Shown here: in pieces, positions 52,430 to 61,008 of the stretch
Layout: the number at the start of each line of letters is the position of its first letter
Numbering within the stretch: position 1 is the first letter of the stretch
Assembly (NCBI RefSeq): GCF_002968575.1
Contig: NZ_PVBM01000013.1
Coordinates: forward strand, 82,932-146,931
Direction: 5' to 3'
From: Neorhizobium huautlense
GTDB lineage: Bacteria; Pseudomonadota; Alphaproteobacteria; Rhizobiales; Rhizobiaceae
DNA: 64,000 nucleotides
Notes under the pieces: generated by a model
What the model was told of the DNA's origin: nothing
What the model saw: only the letters and a program-made list of their open reading frames with translations
Databases searched by the model: none
Position numbers and translations under genes: made by a program

Positions 52430-53767
52430 ATGGACGAAAAAAACTCCCGAAACGAGATTGTGGACGGCACGAGTTCTTCCCGCCCGCCCCCCAGGGTCGT
52501 CATCGTCGGCGCCGGCTTCGGCGGCCTCGCAGCAGCCCGTGAGCTCGGCAATACCGAGGTGGATGTCACCGTTATCGATCGGCGCAACCACAACCTGTTC
52601 CAGCCGCTGCTTTACCAGGTCGCCACGGCCGCCCTGTCGCCGGCGGACATTTCAGAACCGATCCGCCGTACCCTCGGACGCTACCGCAATATCAAGGTCA
52701 TGCTGGCGGAAGTGGCCGGCGTCGATGCTGCGGCGAAAACGGTGAAGCTCGATGACGGAAACGAGGTCGCCTACGATCGGCTCGTGATCGCCACCGGTTC
52801 GGAATACAATTATTTCGGTCACGACGACTGGCGGGCCTGGGCCCCAGGCCTGAAAACCATTCACGAAGCCCGGCTGATCCGCCAGCGCCTGCTGCTTGCT
52901 TTCGAGAAAGCAGAACTTTCCCACGATCCCGAAGAGAAAAAGGCGCTGCTGACCAGCGTCATCATCGGCGGCGGCCCGACGGGTGTCGAGATGGCCGGCG
53001 CGATTGCGGAACTCGGGCACTTCATGATTACCCGCGACTTTCGCAAGCTGGAGCCCGACCATATGAGGGTGATCCTCATCGAGGCCGGCCCCAAGATACT
53101 GTCGGCCTTTCCAGACGATCTCACGGCCTATGCCCGGCAGGCACTGGAAAAGATGGGGGTCGAGGTGATGACCGGCGTAGCGGTGGAGGCGATCAGCAAG
53201 AACGAGGTGGTGGCAGGCTCCATGCGTATCCGCACCGGCTGCGTCATCTGGGGAGCCGGCGTCAAGGCATCTCCCGCAGGCAGATGGCTTGGCATCGAGG
53301 GCAAGGCAGGCGGGCGGATTCCGGTCGAGCCCGATCTTTCCGTCACTGGCTTTCCGGATGTCTATGCCATCGGCGACACGGCCCTCGGACTTGCTGAAGA
53401 CGGCAAACCGCTGCCCGCACTCGCCCAGGTCGCCAAGCAGGAGGGAGAATATCTCGGCAAGGCTTTAGGCGCCAGTTTGCTGGCTGGTAAACCAGTCGAA
53501 CCGTTCCGCTTCCGCAACCGCGGCAATACGGCGGTCGTGGGGCGCAATTCCGCGATCTTCGATTTCGGCAGATGGACGCTCAAGGGCTGGTTCGCCTGGC
53601 TTCTTTGGGCGCTGGTGCACGTTTATCTGCTGGTCAATTTCGAAAAGCGGCTGCTCGTCAGCATCCAGTGGATCTGGCGCTACCTGACCCGCCAGCGCGG
53701 AGCACGGCTGATCGACGAAAATGCAGCCTCCTTCGTGCCGTCTTCCACGCAAAGGACAGAGACATGA
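52430..53767 (+). CDS. ndh: Type II NADH:quinone dehydrogenase-like FAD oxidoreductase
   Basis: 445 residues from the ATG at 52430 (GGGG upstream). FAD motif GAGFGG at 27-32 after a disordered N-terminus, YDRLVIATGSEYNYFGHDDW, the NADH motif IIGGGPTGVEMAG, and YAIGDTAL with the second FAD site. A hydrophobic C-terminal stretch (WFAWLLWALVHVYLLVNFE) anchors it to the membrane face, as in NDH-2. It passes electrons from NADH to quinone without proton pumping. Its stop overlaps the 94-residue gene. Confidence 0.88.
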   Translation: MDEKNSRNEIVDGTSSSRPPPRVVIVGAGFGGLAAARELGNTEVDVTVIDRRNHNLFQPLLYQVATAALSPADISEPIRRTLGRYRNIKVMLAEVAGVDAAAKTVKLDDGNEVAYDRLVIATGSEYNYFGHDDWRAWAPGLKTIHEARLIRQRLLLAFEKAELSHDPEEKKALLTSVIIGGGPTGVEMAGAIAELGHFMITRDFRKLEPDHMRVILIEAGPKILSAFPDDLTAYARQALEKMGVEVMTGVAVEAISKNEVVAGSMRIRTGCVIWGAGVKASPAGRWLGIEGKAGGRIPVEPDLSVTGFPDVYAIGDTALGLAEDGKPLPALAQVAKQEGEYLGKALGASLLAGKPVEPFRFRNRGNTAVVGRNSAIFDFGRWTLKGWFAWLLWALVHVYLLVNFEKRLLVSIQWIWRYLTRQRGARLIDENAASFVPSSTQRTET

Positions 53768-54048
53768 ACACTGCCAACCCTCAGCTTGAAGGCCTCTATC
53801 TGGCGCTTGCCGCCGTCAACCGGCTTCTCGTCGACAAGGGGCTCGTGTCGAACGCCGAACTGCAGGATGTCCTTCAAGCCACGGAGCGCGCAGTATTGGC
53901 CGACGACAAGCCGCTCAACGTGTCGAGCTCCCATCAGAAGGCAGTAGCCTTTCCGATCCGCCTCCTGCTTCTGGCGAACGAGGCGCATGAAGAAGGCAAA
54001 TCCTTCTGTTTTGATGATCTGGCCAGGGAAATCGGGCGAAGAACCTGA
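53764..54048 (+). CDS. Small helical protein coupled to the NADH dehydrogenase, unknown function
   Basis: 94 residues whose ATG at 53764 overlaps the TGA of the dehydrogenase gene (ATGA). It is mostly helical, with an LxxLxxAVNRLLVDKGLVSNAELQDVLQ segment (in part), no Cys until Cys83, no signal and no membrane segment. The N-terminal half resembles a common small-protein pattern (KG-hydrophobic-S/T-x-x-E-hydrophobic) also seen in the 82-residue protein at 55098. Coupling suggests it acts with the dehydrogenase. No family recognised. Confidence 0.65.
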   Translation: MNTANPQLEGLYLALAAVNRLLVDKGLVSNAELQDVLQATERAVLADDKPLNVSSSHQKAVAFPIRLLLLANEAHEEGKSFCFDDLAREIGRRT

Positions 54049-54055
54049 AACGCCG

Positions 54056-54083
54056 AACGGCGGCCTGCGCACATGCCGCCGTT
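54056..54083. terminator. Intrinsic terminator between convergent genes
   Basis: AACGGCGGC (54056-54064) pairs with GCCGCCGTT (54075-54083). The stem is nine bases and the loop ten. It lies between the stop of the 94-residue gene and the end of the leftward SDR gene, with a partial T tail on the plus strand. Confidence 0.7.
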
Positions 54084-54106
54084 GTTCTGGGGGGGAGGAG
54101 AGCCGG

Positions 54107-54964
54107 TCAGATCATCGGCTTGCCGCCGGTGACCGCAATCGTGCTGCCGGAGACGTAGCTGGAGAGCGGGTCCGCCAGCATTACATAGGTGGTGGCAAGT
54201 TCGGCCGGCTGTCCCGGTCGTTTCATCGGCACCTGCTTGCCGAATTCTTTCACCTTGTCTTCCGGCATCGTCGACGGAATGAGCGGCGTCCAGATCGGAC
54301 CGGGCGCAACGGCATTGGCGCGAATGCCCTTCTCGGCGAGGAGCTGCGCCAGACCGGCGGTGAAATTCTGGATCGCGCCCTTGGTGGTCGCATAGGCGAG
54401 CAGCGACGGGTTCGGGCTGTCGGAATTGATCGACGCGGTGTTGATAATCGCGCTGCCCGGTTTCATATGCGGCACGGCCGCCTTGGTCAGATAGAACATC
54501 GCGTGGATATTGACCTTGAAGGTCAGCTCCCACTCCTCGTCCGAAATGTCCTCGATCGATGAAAAAGTGGCCTGATGCGCCGCATTGTTGACGAGGATGT
54601 CGATGCCGCCGAGTTCGCTGACGGCCTTGTCGATGATGGCGCGGCAATGAGCCGAGGTCTTGATGTCACCGGGCATAAGCACTGCCTTGCGGCCTGCTTC
54701 TTCCACCAGGCGTTTGGTGTCCCTGGCATCCTCGTCCTCATCGAGATACGAGATCAGCAGATCGGCGCCTTCGCGCGCATAAGCAATGGCGACGGCTCGG
54801 CCGATACCGCTATCGCCGCCGGTGATGATCGCCTTTTTCCCCGTTAACCGCCCTGCACCGCGATAAGAAAGTTCGCCGTGGTCCGGCACCGGGTCCATAC
54901 GGCCGGTAAAGCCAGGCATCGGCTGCTGCTGCTCGGGAAAAGGTGGGGTGGGATACTGGGGCAT
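54107..54964 (-). CDS. SDR-family oxidoreductase (YghA-like, long form)
   Basis: 285 residues. A Pro/Gln-rich ~40-residue N-terminal tail precedes TGGDSGIGRAV (48-58), the NAD(P) loop. NNAAHQATF and the catalytic S...YATTK segment (YATTKGAIQNF) follow. The extended N-terminus and GG-D-S-G-I-G loop match the YghA/YhdF subgroup linked to stress and general aldehyde reduction. Single gene convergent with the NDH-2 pair. Substrate unknown. Confidence 0.88.
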   Translation of the reverse strand: MPQYPTPPFPEQQQPMPGFTGRMDPVPDHGELSYRGAGRLTGKKAIITGGDSGIGRAVAIAYAREGADLLISYLDEDEDARDTKRLVEEAGRKAVLMPGDIKTSAHCRAIIDKAVSELGGIDILVNNAAHQATFSSIEDISDEEWELTFKVNIHAMFYLTKAAVPHMKPGSAIINTASINSDSPNPSLLAYATTKGAIQNFTAGLAQLLAEKGIRANAVAPGPIWTPLIPSTMPEDKVKEFGKQVPMKRPGQPAELATTYVMLADPLSSYVSGSTIAVTGGKPMI

Positions 54965-55050
54965 GGAAAGCTCCGTGTTTTTCGTTGGAAAGTTTTATCT
55001 TCCAACTAGCCTCACAGCGGGATGTTCCACTTTAGAGCAAGACCTTGCTG

Positions 55051-55081
55051 AAAAAGAAAAAGGCGCGCCGAAACGCACCTT
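55051..55081 (-). terminator. Intrinsic terminator of the 82-residue gene
   Basis: On the minus strand AAGGTGCG and CGCGCCTT pair (one G-T), with a six-base loop, followed by TTTCTTTTT. It is 17 bases past the stop at 55098. Confidence 0.8.
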
Positions 55082-55097
55082 CCTGCAGTTCACCACC

Positions 55098-55346
55098 TTA
55101 AGCTCCGGGGGTCGCCGCACCATCTCCTCCACGAAGACGCTTCAATTGGGTGACGATCCTCAGTGAACTCGAAGCGCGGGTGGCGGAGAAATCCGAACTC
55201 TTCGACAATATCTGCAGCATCTCCTCCGCCTCGTCCGCTGAGATCGTGCCGCGCGCGGCGAGACCGTCGATCAGGACGAGCAGCGCTCCCTCGACGGCCA
55301 ATGATCGTCGGTGAACTTCCATTTCGATTTCGGCGGTATCAGTCAT
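55098..55346 (-). CDS. Small helical protein, unknown function (82 aa)
   Basis: 82 residues from the ATG at 55346 (AAGGAG seven bases upstream). N-terminal acidic helix, then GALLVLIDGLAARGTISADE and AEEMLQILSKSSDF, then a basic Ser/Arg-rich tail. A strong terminator follows. The GxISxxEaEEMLQ-like block resembles the small protein at 53764. No family recognised. Confidence 0.65.
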   Translation of the reverse strand: MTDTAEIEMEVHRRSLAVEGALLVLIDGLAARGTISADEAEEMLQILSKSSDFSATRASSSLRIVTQLKRLRGGDGAATPGA

Positions 55347-55441
55347 TGCGGGCTCCTTGAATTCTAACCTCTCGAATGGCTTCAGGAGAAAATTGTTCCT
55401 GAATTCGATCGGCACATGGAGCCCGTTCGGCAAACTGCCGG

Positions 55442-55864
55442 TCAGCTGCCGTCCTTTTGCCGGTCGCCCGCCTGAGTTCCGCCAGGGCCTCTGTCGATCT
55501 TTCCCTGCTCCGCCTTGTAGAAATACTGGCTATTGACCAGCCAGCCCTTGAGCGGCCTGAGGGGCAGCAGGCAGGTAATCAACAGCACGGGCAGCGAGAT
55601 CAGCAGGTGCACCCAGAACGGCGGCTGGAACATCACCTCGATCCACACCGCCAGCGCGACGCTCGGCACGCAGGCGAAGCAGATGACGAAGAATGCAGGA
55701 CCATCGGCAGGATCGGCAAAAGAATAATCGAGGCCGCAGACCTCGCAGCTCGGCTTCAAAGTCAGAAAGCCGTTAAAGAGATGGCCCTGGCCGCAGCGCG
55801 GGCAGCGGCCGCGTATCCCGGTGGTGTACGGGGAAAGAGGCGCCCAGTTCGCTTCATAAGCCAT
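55442..55864 (-). CDS. DUF983 family membrane protein
   Basis: 140 residues from the ATG at 55864 (AAAGGCAG upstream). A longer form from 55885 is less supported. Two Cys pairs near the N-terminus (CPRCG and CEVCG) form a zinc-ribbon-like element, followed by two transmembrane segments (ALAVWIEVMF and LLISLPVLLITCLL in part) and LRPLKGWLVNSQYFYKAE. DUF983 proteins are common near cytochrome oxidase genes in alphaproteobacteria but uncharacterised. Here the gene stands alone. Confidence 0.88.
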   Translation of the reverse strand: MAYEANWAPLSPYTTGIRGRCPRCGQGHLFNGFLTLKPSCEVCGLDYSFADPADGPAFFVICFACVPSVALAVWIEVMFQPPFWVHLLISLPVLLITCLLPLRPLKGWLVNSQYFYKAEQGKIDRGPGGTQAGDRQKDGS

Positions 55865-56111
55865 GATATCTGCCTTTCGTGACATAGGGCGGGCTATATC
55901 CTTGCGGGATTACCGCCAAACCCGCCCCCATCGCAACATGTTCCCCCGTTGCGCGTCAATCTGCCGCCAATCATGCCGCCTGTTGCGGGCTTCAATCCGA
56001 ATGGAAGATTGCAGGAGGTGTTCAGAATTCTGTCATCGATCTGTGGCAGGGGAAACAGAAGAGCATAGTCTGGGGCTCTTCCCGAATCGCCTCTCACCTT
56101 TGCGGACCGGT

Positions 56112-56966
56112 ATGACATCCGAATATTCAGGCCTGGGCATCGCCTATCGCGATCATTTCACACGTCTCAAATGGCATCGCCTGCGCCGCAGCATGAGCGA
56201 TCCGCTATTTTCCGCCAGCGTGATGGCGGATGGGTTCCGCCTGGGCGCCTCGACCGAACTCGACCTCAGGGTCCGCGCCGACGGCGGCTTCGTTGTGCTG
56301 CACGACGGGGAACTGGAGGGCGAGACGGACGGCAGCGGCCTCGTCCGCCAAGCTTCCGCGCAGGACATCAGACGTCTGCGGATGAAAAAAGCCGGCACCC
56401 CGCCGATCCTTAGCGAGGATCTGGCAACCATGCTCGAAGCGGCGCATCCTGACGCGCTGCTGCAATTCGACATGAAGGATGAACTGGCGGTAATCGGCGA
56501 CCGAGGCCTCGATCATCTCGCCCACCATTTCGCCGGTGCCGGTTCCTCGATCATCGTCAGCGGCGCCGATCTCGACCTCATCCTTGCAGTGAAGGAAAGG
56601 CTGCCGGATCTCAAGCGCGGCATCGACCCCACCGACAAGCTCGTCGAGATTTATCGGCATCAGGGCCTCAAGGCTGTGGAAACAGACCTTCGCTCCGATC
56701 TCGCCGGGCCGACCGAGCCGGACACCATCTATCTTGCCTGGGAACTCCTGTTGCAGGCCGCCCGCGACGGGCTCGACCTGATCGCCCTCTGCCACGATGC
56801 CGGCAAGCTGGTCGATGCCTGGACCTTCAACCTCAAGAACCCCGAAACAGGCTTCAGCGAAACCGAAGCCCACGCCTTCAGGACTTTGATGGCGTTGAAA
56901 CCGGATCAGATCACCACCGACGAGGCGCCTGCTACCGAACGGGCCTGGGCGAGGATCTCCGACTGA
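56112..56966 (+). CDS. Glycerophosphodiester phosphodiesterase-family protein (atypical)
   Basis: 284 residues from the ATG at 56112. The upstream frame to 55863 looks non-coding. The core motif ASTELDLRVRADGGFVVLHDGEL gives Glu49, Asp51, His64 and Asp65, the usual metal and catalytic acids, with LLQFDMK later. However, the expected N-terminal HRG is H-R-L (22-24, KWHRLRR), lacking the Gly, and the PENT motif is missing. It may hydrolyse glycerophosphodiesters or a relative, or be divergent. Single gene. Confidence 0.75.
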   Translation: MTSEYSGLGIAYRDHFTRLKWHRLRRSMSDPLFSASVMADGFRLGASTELDLRVRADGGFVVLHDGELEGETDGSGLVRQASAQDIRRLRMKKAGTPPILSEDLATMLEAAHPDALLQFDMKDELAVIGDRGLDHLAHHFAGAGSSIIVSGADLDLILAVKERLPDLKRGIDPTDKLVEIYRHQGLKAVETDLRSDLAGPTEPDTIYLAWELLLQAARDGLDLIALCHDAGKLVDAWTFNLKNPETGFSETEAHAFRTLMALKPDQITTDEAPATERAWARISD

Positions 56967-56972
56967 TATCTG

Positions 56973-57260
56973 TCAATCGTCCCAGAACGGCCCCCGATAG
57001 ACCCGGCGGCTGACCAGCTTCAGGCTGCGGTCCGGCTGGATGATATATTCCTCATCCACCCGTTGGCCGAAGGAATTGCGGAACGTATGCGGCACGAGAC
57101 TGCCGACGGGCGCCTTTTTCAATCGGGTGCGCGGCTGGCCACCATAGGTGATGCTGCCGGGGATGGGCTCCAGCCCGCCACCAGTATTGAAGCTGCCTGT
57201 AGCCGTGCTGCAGCCGGCCAGCATAACGGCAAGACCGGCAATGGCGACGATGTTCTTCAT
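56973..57260 (-). CDS. Small lipoprotein, unknown function
   Basis: 95 residues with a lipoprotein signal ending L-A-G-C (Cys17). The mature part is short, Gly/Thr-rich at first, then has HTFRNSFGQRVDEEY and RSLKLVSRRVYRGPFWDD. Probably outer-membrane anchored in the periplasm. It is divergent from the amidase. Start at 57260 preceded by G/A-rich sequence. Confidence 0.75.
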   Translation of the reverse strand: MKNIVAIAGLAVMLAGCSTATGSFNTGGGLEPIPGSITYGGQPRTRLKKAPVGSLVPHTFRNSFGQRVDEEYIIQPDRSLKLVSRRVYRGPFWDD

Positions 57261-57423
57261 GGGACGATCCTCTGATTGTTCCCGTTTGAGCGGGGACTCG
57301 CTGAACTGCTTTTAGCCGCTTGAAGTTCCTTTGCGCCGTTGCGACGCAACAAATCTCCTGTCCATCGGGAAAATATCGGCTACACCTGTGAACCGCCAGG
57401 AGTGAAAGAGGGGAATAGCTGCC

Positions 57424-58782
57424 GTGACGAAGTCTTTTGGAGCCATGTCGATCGCCGAACTCTCCGCGCTTATCCAGACGGGCGCGGCCGACCCGGTCGA
57501 AGTGACCGAAACGGTATTCGCCGGCATCGAAGCCTATCCGGACAAGGCGGTTTTCATCACACTTTTCAAGGATCGGGCTTTGGCCGAAGCCTCGGCATCC
57601 TCGAAGCGCCTCAAGCAGGGCCGTTCGCTTGGCCTCCTTGACGGTATCCCGATCGCGTGGAAGGACCTGTTCGACATCGAGGGCCTGCCGACCACGGCCG
57701 GTTCCAGGGTGCTGAAGGCTGCCGAACCGGCCAAGAATGACGCCGCCGTGGTGGATCTTCTCAAGCAGGCCGGAATGGTTGCCATCGGCCGCACCAACAT
57801 GAGCGAATTCGCCTTCTCCGGCATCGGCATCAACCCGCACTACGGCACGCCGCATAATCCGCGCAGCAAGGATGGGCCGCGGATTCCGGGTGGTTCCTCC
57901 TCCGCTGCGGGCGTTGCGGTCGCCGCAGGGCTCGTGCCTGTCGCGATGGGCACCGACACCGGCGGCTCGGTCCGCATTCCGTCAGCCCTGAACGGCGTCG
58001 TCGGCTACAAGGCGACCCGCGGCCGCCATCTCATGCAGGGCGTCTACCCTCTCGCGAAAAGCCTCGACTCGCTTGGTCCTCTCTGCCGCACGGTGCAGGA
58101 TGCGGTCTGGATAGACGCGGCAATGCGCGGGCTTGCCGCCTCGCAGATCGCAAGACAGCCGGCCGTGCCGCTCGATATCGTCGTCCCGACCAATATCGTC
58201 TTCGACGGCGCCGAACCGGGAGTGGCCCTGGCCTTCGAAGCGGCGATCCAGCGGCTGGAGAAGGCTGGCTGCACGGTGACTCGCATAGCCATCCCCGCCT
58301 TCGGCGAAATCCTGCGGCTGATGTCCACGCGGGGCGCCCTGGTCACCGCCGAAGCTTTTGGGCTTCATCAGGAAAGACTGAGGGGACCGGAAGCCGCCGA
58401 TATGGACCAGCGGGTTGTCGCCCGCACCAGGCTCGGCGAAAAGATAACGCTGCCCGACTATCTCGCCATCCTGGAGACCCGCGCACGGCTGATCGCCGAG
58501 ACGGAAGCGCTGATCGGCAACCGCTTCGTCGCCATGCCGTCGGTCGCCCACGTGGCGCCGAAGATCGCCGATCTTGCTGACGACGATACGTTCTTTGCTG
58601 CAAACGGAAAAACACTGCGCAACACGATGCTCGGCAATTTCCTCGACTGGTGCGGCGTTTCCATCCCGTGCGGGACCGGCGATGCCGACATGCCGGTGGG
58701 CTTCCTGCTCTCGGCCAATGCCAATCACGACGACGGCCTGCTCCAGGCGGCCATGGCATACGAGGACATCATCAGGGGATAG
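57424..58782 (+). CDS. Amidase signature-family amidase
   Basis: 452 residues from a GTG at 57424 (GAGGGG upstream), or from ATG at 57445. The catalytic triad is Lys80 (PIAWKDLFD), the cis-Ser in GGSSS (156-160) and the nucleophile Ser182 in GTDTGGSVRIPSAL. Signature enzymes hydrolyse amides. Close relatives include GatA-like, allophanate and aryl-amide hydrolases. No neighbour suggests a substrate. The last base is five from tRNA-Met on the other strand. Confidence 0.88.
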   Translation: MTKSFGAMSIAELSALIQTGAADPVEVTETVFAGIEAYPDKAVFITLFKDRALAEASASSKRLKQGRSLGLLDGIPIAWKDLFDIEGLPTTAGSRVLKAAEPAKNDAAVVDLLKQAGMVAIGRTNMSEFAFSGIGINPHYGTPHNPRSKDGPRIPGGSSSAAGVAVAAGLVPVAMGTDTGGSVRIPSALNGVVGYKATRGRHLMQGVYPLAKSLDSLGPLCRTVQDAVWIDAAMRGLAASQIARQPAVPLDIVVPTNIVFDGAEPGVALAFEAAIQRLEKAGCTVTRIAIPAFGEILRLMSTRGALVTAEAFGLHQERLRGPEAADMDQRVVARTRLGEKITLPDYLAILETRARLIAETEALIGNRFVAMPSVAHVAPKIADLADDDTFFAANGKTLRNTMLGNFLDWCGVSIPCGTGDADMPVGFLLSANANHDDGLLQAAMAYEDIIRG

Positions 58783-58786
58783 GAAG

Positions 58787-58863
58787 TGGTAGCGGGGGGC
58801 GGAATTGAACCGCCGACCTCAGGGTTATGAATCCTGCGCTCTCACCAACTGAGCTACCCCGCC
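58787..58863 (-). tRNA. tRNA-Met (anticodon CAT)
   Basis: On the minus strand the cloverleaf begins GGCGGGGTAGCTCAGTTGGT at 58863. The anticodon loop is TTCATAA (CAT), the T-arm is GGCGGTTCAATTCCGCC and the 3' CCA is encoded at 58789-58787. The G1-T72 pair closes the acceptor stem. One A-C mismatch is seen at the top of the anticodon stem (31/39). It reads as elongator Met, since it lacks the GGG/CCC anticodon-stem pairs of the initiator. A lysidine-modified Ile2 is possible in principle. Confidence 0.9.
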
Positions 58864-58998
58864 ACAGGGTCCGCGGAAAGCTCTTGAAGAGCCCAGTCCG
58901 CTTCGGTCGTGCGGCTTATAAGACCCCCGTCACCAAAGTGTCAAGCAGCCTTTTGGCAAATCCGGCGGCTATTTTCCGCGCCGCCGGAAGTTGCCCGA

Positions 58999-60195
58999 TC
59001 AGGCCGCGACAGGCGTGGAAAGCAATGCCTTCAGAGAGGCTTCCGCATCGGCGGCACGTTCCGAGCGTTCGATGAAGCCGCCGCCATAGACCCGCGCATC
59101 CGGCCCTTCCGCCGAATAGAGCACACAAGCTTGGCCGGGCGCCACGCCCGCCTCCCCGACGGCGAGGTCGACATAGACGCCGCGATCGTCGCAATGGACG
59201 ACGGCAGGCGCCGGCGGACGGGTCGAGCGCACCTTGGCGAAGCAGGCAAAACCATCCCTGGCATCGGCTTCGAGCGAACCGTCACCGATCCAGTTGACGT
59301 CGCGCAGGTAGACCCGGTGAGTGTCGAGCGCTTCTCTAGGCCCCACGATCACGCGGCGGGAGCGGGCGTCGAGATAGACGACATAAAGCGGTTCGCCGGT
59401 TGCCACCCCGAGGCCTTTGCGCTGGCCGATCGTGTAGTGCACGATACCTTCGTGCCGGCCGAGCACACGCCCGTCGATATGGACGATCTCGCCTGCAAGC
59501 GCGGCATTCGGCTTCACCTTGCTGATGATGTCGGCATACCGGCCCTGCGGCACGAAACAGATGTCCTGGCTGTCAGCCTTCTTGGCGACGACGAGCCCCA
59601 TGTCTTCGGCAAGCGCCCTCACCTCCGCCTTCGGCATGCCGCCGAGCGGAAAGCGTAGATAGTCGATCTGCTCCTGGGTGGTCGCAAACAGGAACCAGCT
59701 CTGGTCGCGGTCGCTGTCGACCGGACGGAAGAGCGCACGCCGGGTCGGGTTGTCGGGGGTCGGGTTGGGTCGCGAGCGGATGTAATGGCCGGTCGCCAGC
59801 GCATCGGCACCCAGTTCCTTCGCCGTCGCCAGGAGATCGGCAAATTTGACCGTCTGGTTGCAGGCGACGCAGGGGATCGGCGTCTCGCCCATGGCATAGG
59901 CTTCCGCAAACGGATTGATCACCGTTTCCCGGAACCGCTTTTCGTAGTCGAGCACGTAATGTGGAATGCCGAGCGTTTCGGAAACGCGGCGCGCGTCGTC
60001 AATGTCTTGGCCGGCGCAGCAGGAACCTGCCCGGTGCACCGCCGCGCCGTGATCGTAGAGCTGCAGCGTGATGCCGAGCACATCATAGCCCTGACGTTTG
60101 AGCAGACCTGCGACGACGGAGGAATCAACTCCCCCCGACATGGCAACGACAACGCGTGTGTCTTCCGGCCTTTTGTCGAAATCCAGCGTATTCAC
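58999..60195 (-). CDS. mnmA: tRNA-specific 2-thiouridylase MnmA
   Basis: 398 residues with a GTG start at 60195. The PP-loop SGGVDSS is at 20-26. The catalytic Cys pair is Cys112 ([11 protein letters not shown]) and Cys213 (DSQDICFVP). The enzyme activates U34 of Lys, Glu and Gln tRNAs with ATP and inserts sulphur from the Tus/IscS relay. It is longer than many homologues by a ~12-residue N-terminus and internal loops. It lies 135 bases from the tRNA gene. Confidence 0.95.
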   Translation of the reverse strand: MNTLDFDKRPEDTRVVVAMSGGVDSSVVAGLLKRQGYDVLGITLQLYDHGAAVHRAGSCCAGQDIDDARRVSETLGIPHYVLDYEKRFRETVINPFAEAYAMGETPIPCVACNQTVKFADLLATAKELGADALATGHYIRSRPNPTPDNPTRRALFRPVDSDRDQSWFLFATTQEQIDYLRFPLGGMPKAEVRALAEDMGLVVAKKADSQDICFVPQGRYADIISKVKPNAALAGEIVHIDGRVLGRHEGIVHYTIGQRKGLGVATGEPLYVVYLDARSRRVIVGPREALDTHRVYLRDVNWIGDGSLEADARDGFACFAKVRSTRPPAPAVVHCDDRGVYVDLAVGEAGVAPGQACVLYSAEGPDARVYGGGFIERSERAADAEASLKALLSTPVAA

Positions 60196-60404
60196 GGGTA
60201 ACTCTCTCGGTCTCTCAAACCGCCGATGCCGAAGTCAAAGGGCGGAATATCCGGCCCGGTGCGGGATCGGCCGCGCGTCAGGCAATTCTTGGGGGATATA
60301 GAAAGGATTGCGTGCCAGCGCAAGGAGTATGGCCATCAACGGAAACGGACCAATGATCTCGGGACTTGTCCCCCGGTCGATCTGTGGAGATCGGAAGGTT
60401 CTTC

Positions 60405-60635
60405 CTACTGGTATCCGTGCGGCCGGATATCGTCTTCCGGTTCGTCGGGGGTCGTGCTGGCGAGACGCATGACATAGTCTTCCGCGGCATCGGCAAGCGC
60501 CAGCGCGATCTCCAGCTTATCAAGCCCTTGCCGCTGCAACTGATCGATCAGGTCCAACATCGCCGCCTCGATTTTGAAGCGATTGATGGTCAGCGGATCA
60601 TAGGGTTCATCTTGCGTGGGATGTTTTTCGGTCAT
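60405..60635 (-). CDS. Small hydrophilic protein, unknown function (76 aa)
   Basis: 76 residues from the ATG at 60635 (GGGAGA upstream). One helical block, RFKIEAAMLDLIDQLQRQGL then ALALADAAEDYVMRLA, between acidic termini. No Cys, no signal. The layout resembles other helical rhizobial microproteins in this window. Function unknown. Confidence 0.6.
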   Translation of the reverse strand: MTEKHPTQDEPYDPLTINRFKIEAAMLDLIDQLQRQGLDKLEIALALADAAEDYVMRLASTTPDEPEDDIRPHGYQ

Positions 60636-60774
60636 GTGCCTGGTCTCCCAACCTGGGGAGAGCATCGCACACCACACGGACTACGCAAGATAATGCTAAA
60701 ATAAAGGTTAACGCAGTGCAGCAATGCAACACACTTTATCTCGCCGCCAGGAGCAGAGAGTGCGCTGCGCCGTG

Positions 60775-60876
60775 TCAGTCCGAGGAACGGTTCATGTCAT
60801 GAACGACCCAGCGGAAGAAGCCATAGACCACACAAAAGAAGAGAATGAGCGGCATTAAATTCTCGACCTGTTCCAT
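60775..60876 (-). CDS. Possible 33-residue single-pass membrane protein
   Basis: From the ATG at 60876 the peptide MEQVENLMPLILFFCVVYGF continues FRWVVHDMNRSSD and ends with TGA at 60775. It has one membrane helix between an acidic N-terminus and a short polar tail. The ribosome site is weak (TTGAGA). It would be missed by length cut-offs. Coding nature is plausible but unproven. Confidence 0.35.
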   Translation of the reverse strand: MEQVENLMPLILFFCVVYGFFRWVVHDMNRSSD

Positions 60877-61008
60877 GGCTGCGTCTCAATTTCGGGGCTC
60901 TCTTCGCGAGCCATCTGTAATGAATCAAATTACTGGCACATGCTTCATTTCGAATTAACTAAAAGATTTAAAGAATCTAGCGACCTAGAGTATTATTTTT
61001 TAGACAAC

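Noticed and set aside
55863..56111. N-terminal extension of the GDPD-family protein
   Set aside because: The added residues are Arg/Cys-rich and overlap the divergent DUF983 start; the family fold begins after 56112.
60360..60393. Short palindromes (GGGAC-TT-GTCCC and CGATCT-GTGG-AGATCG) as a terminator for the 76-residue gene
   Set aside because: Neither is followed by a T run on the minus strand, and the stems are short, so termination is not supported.
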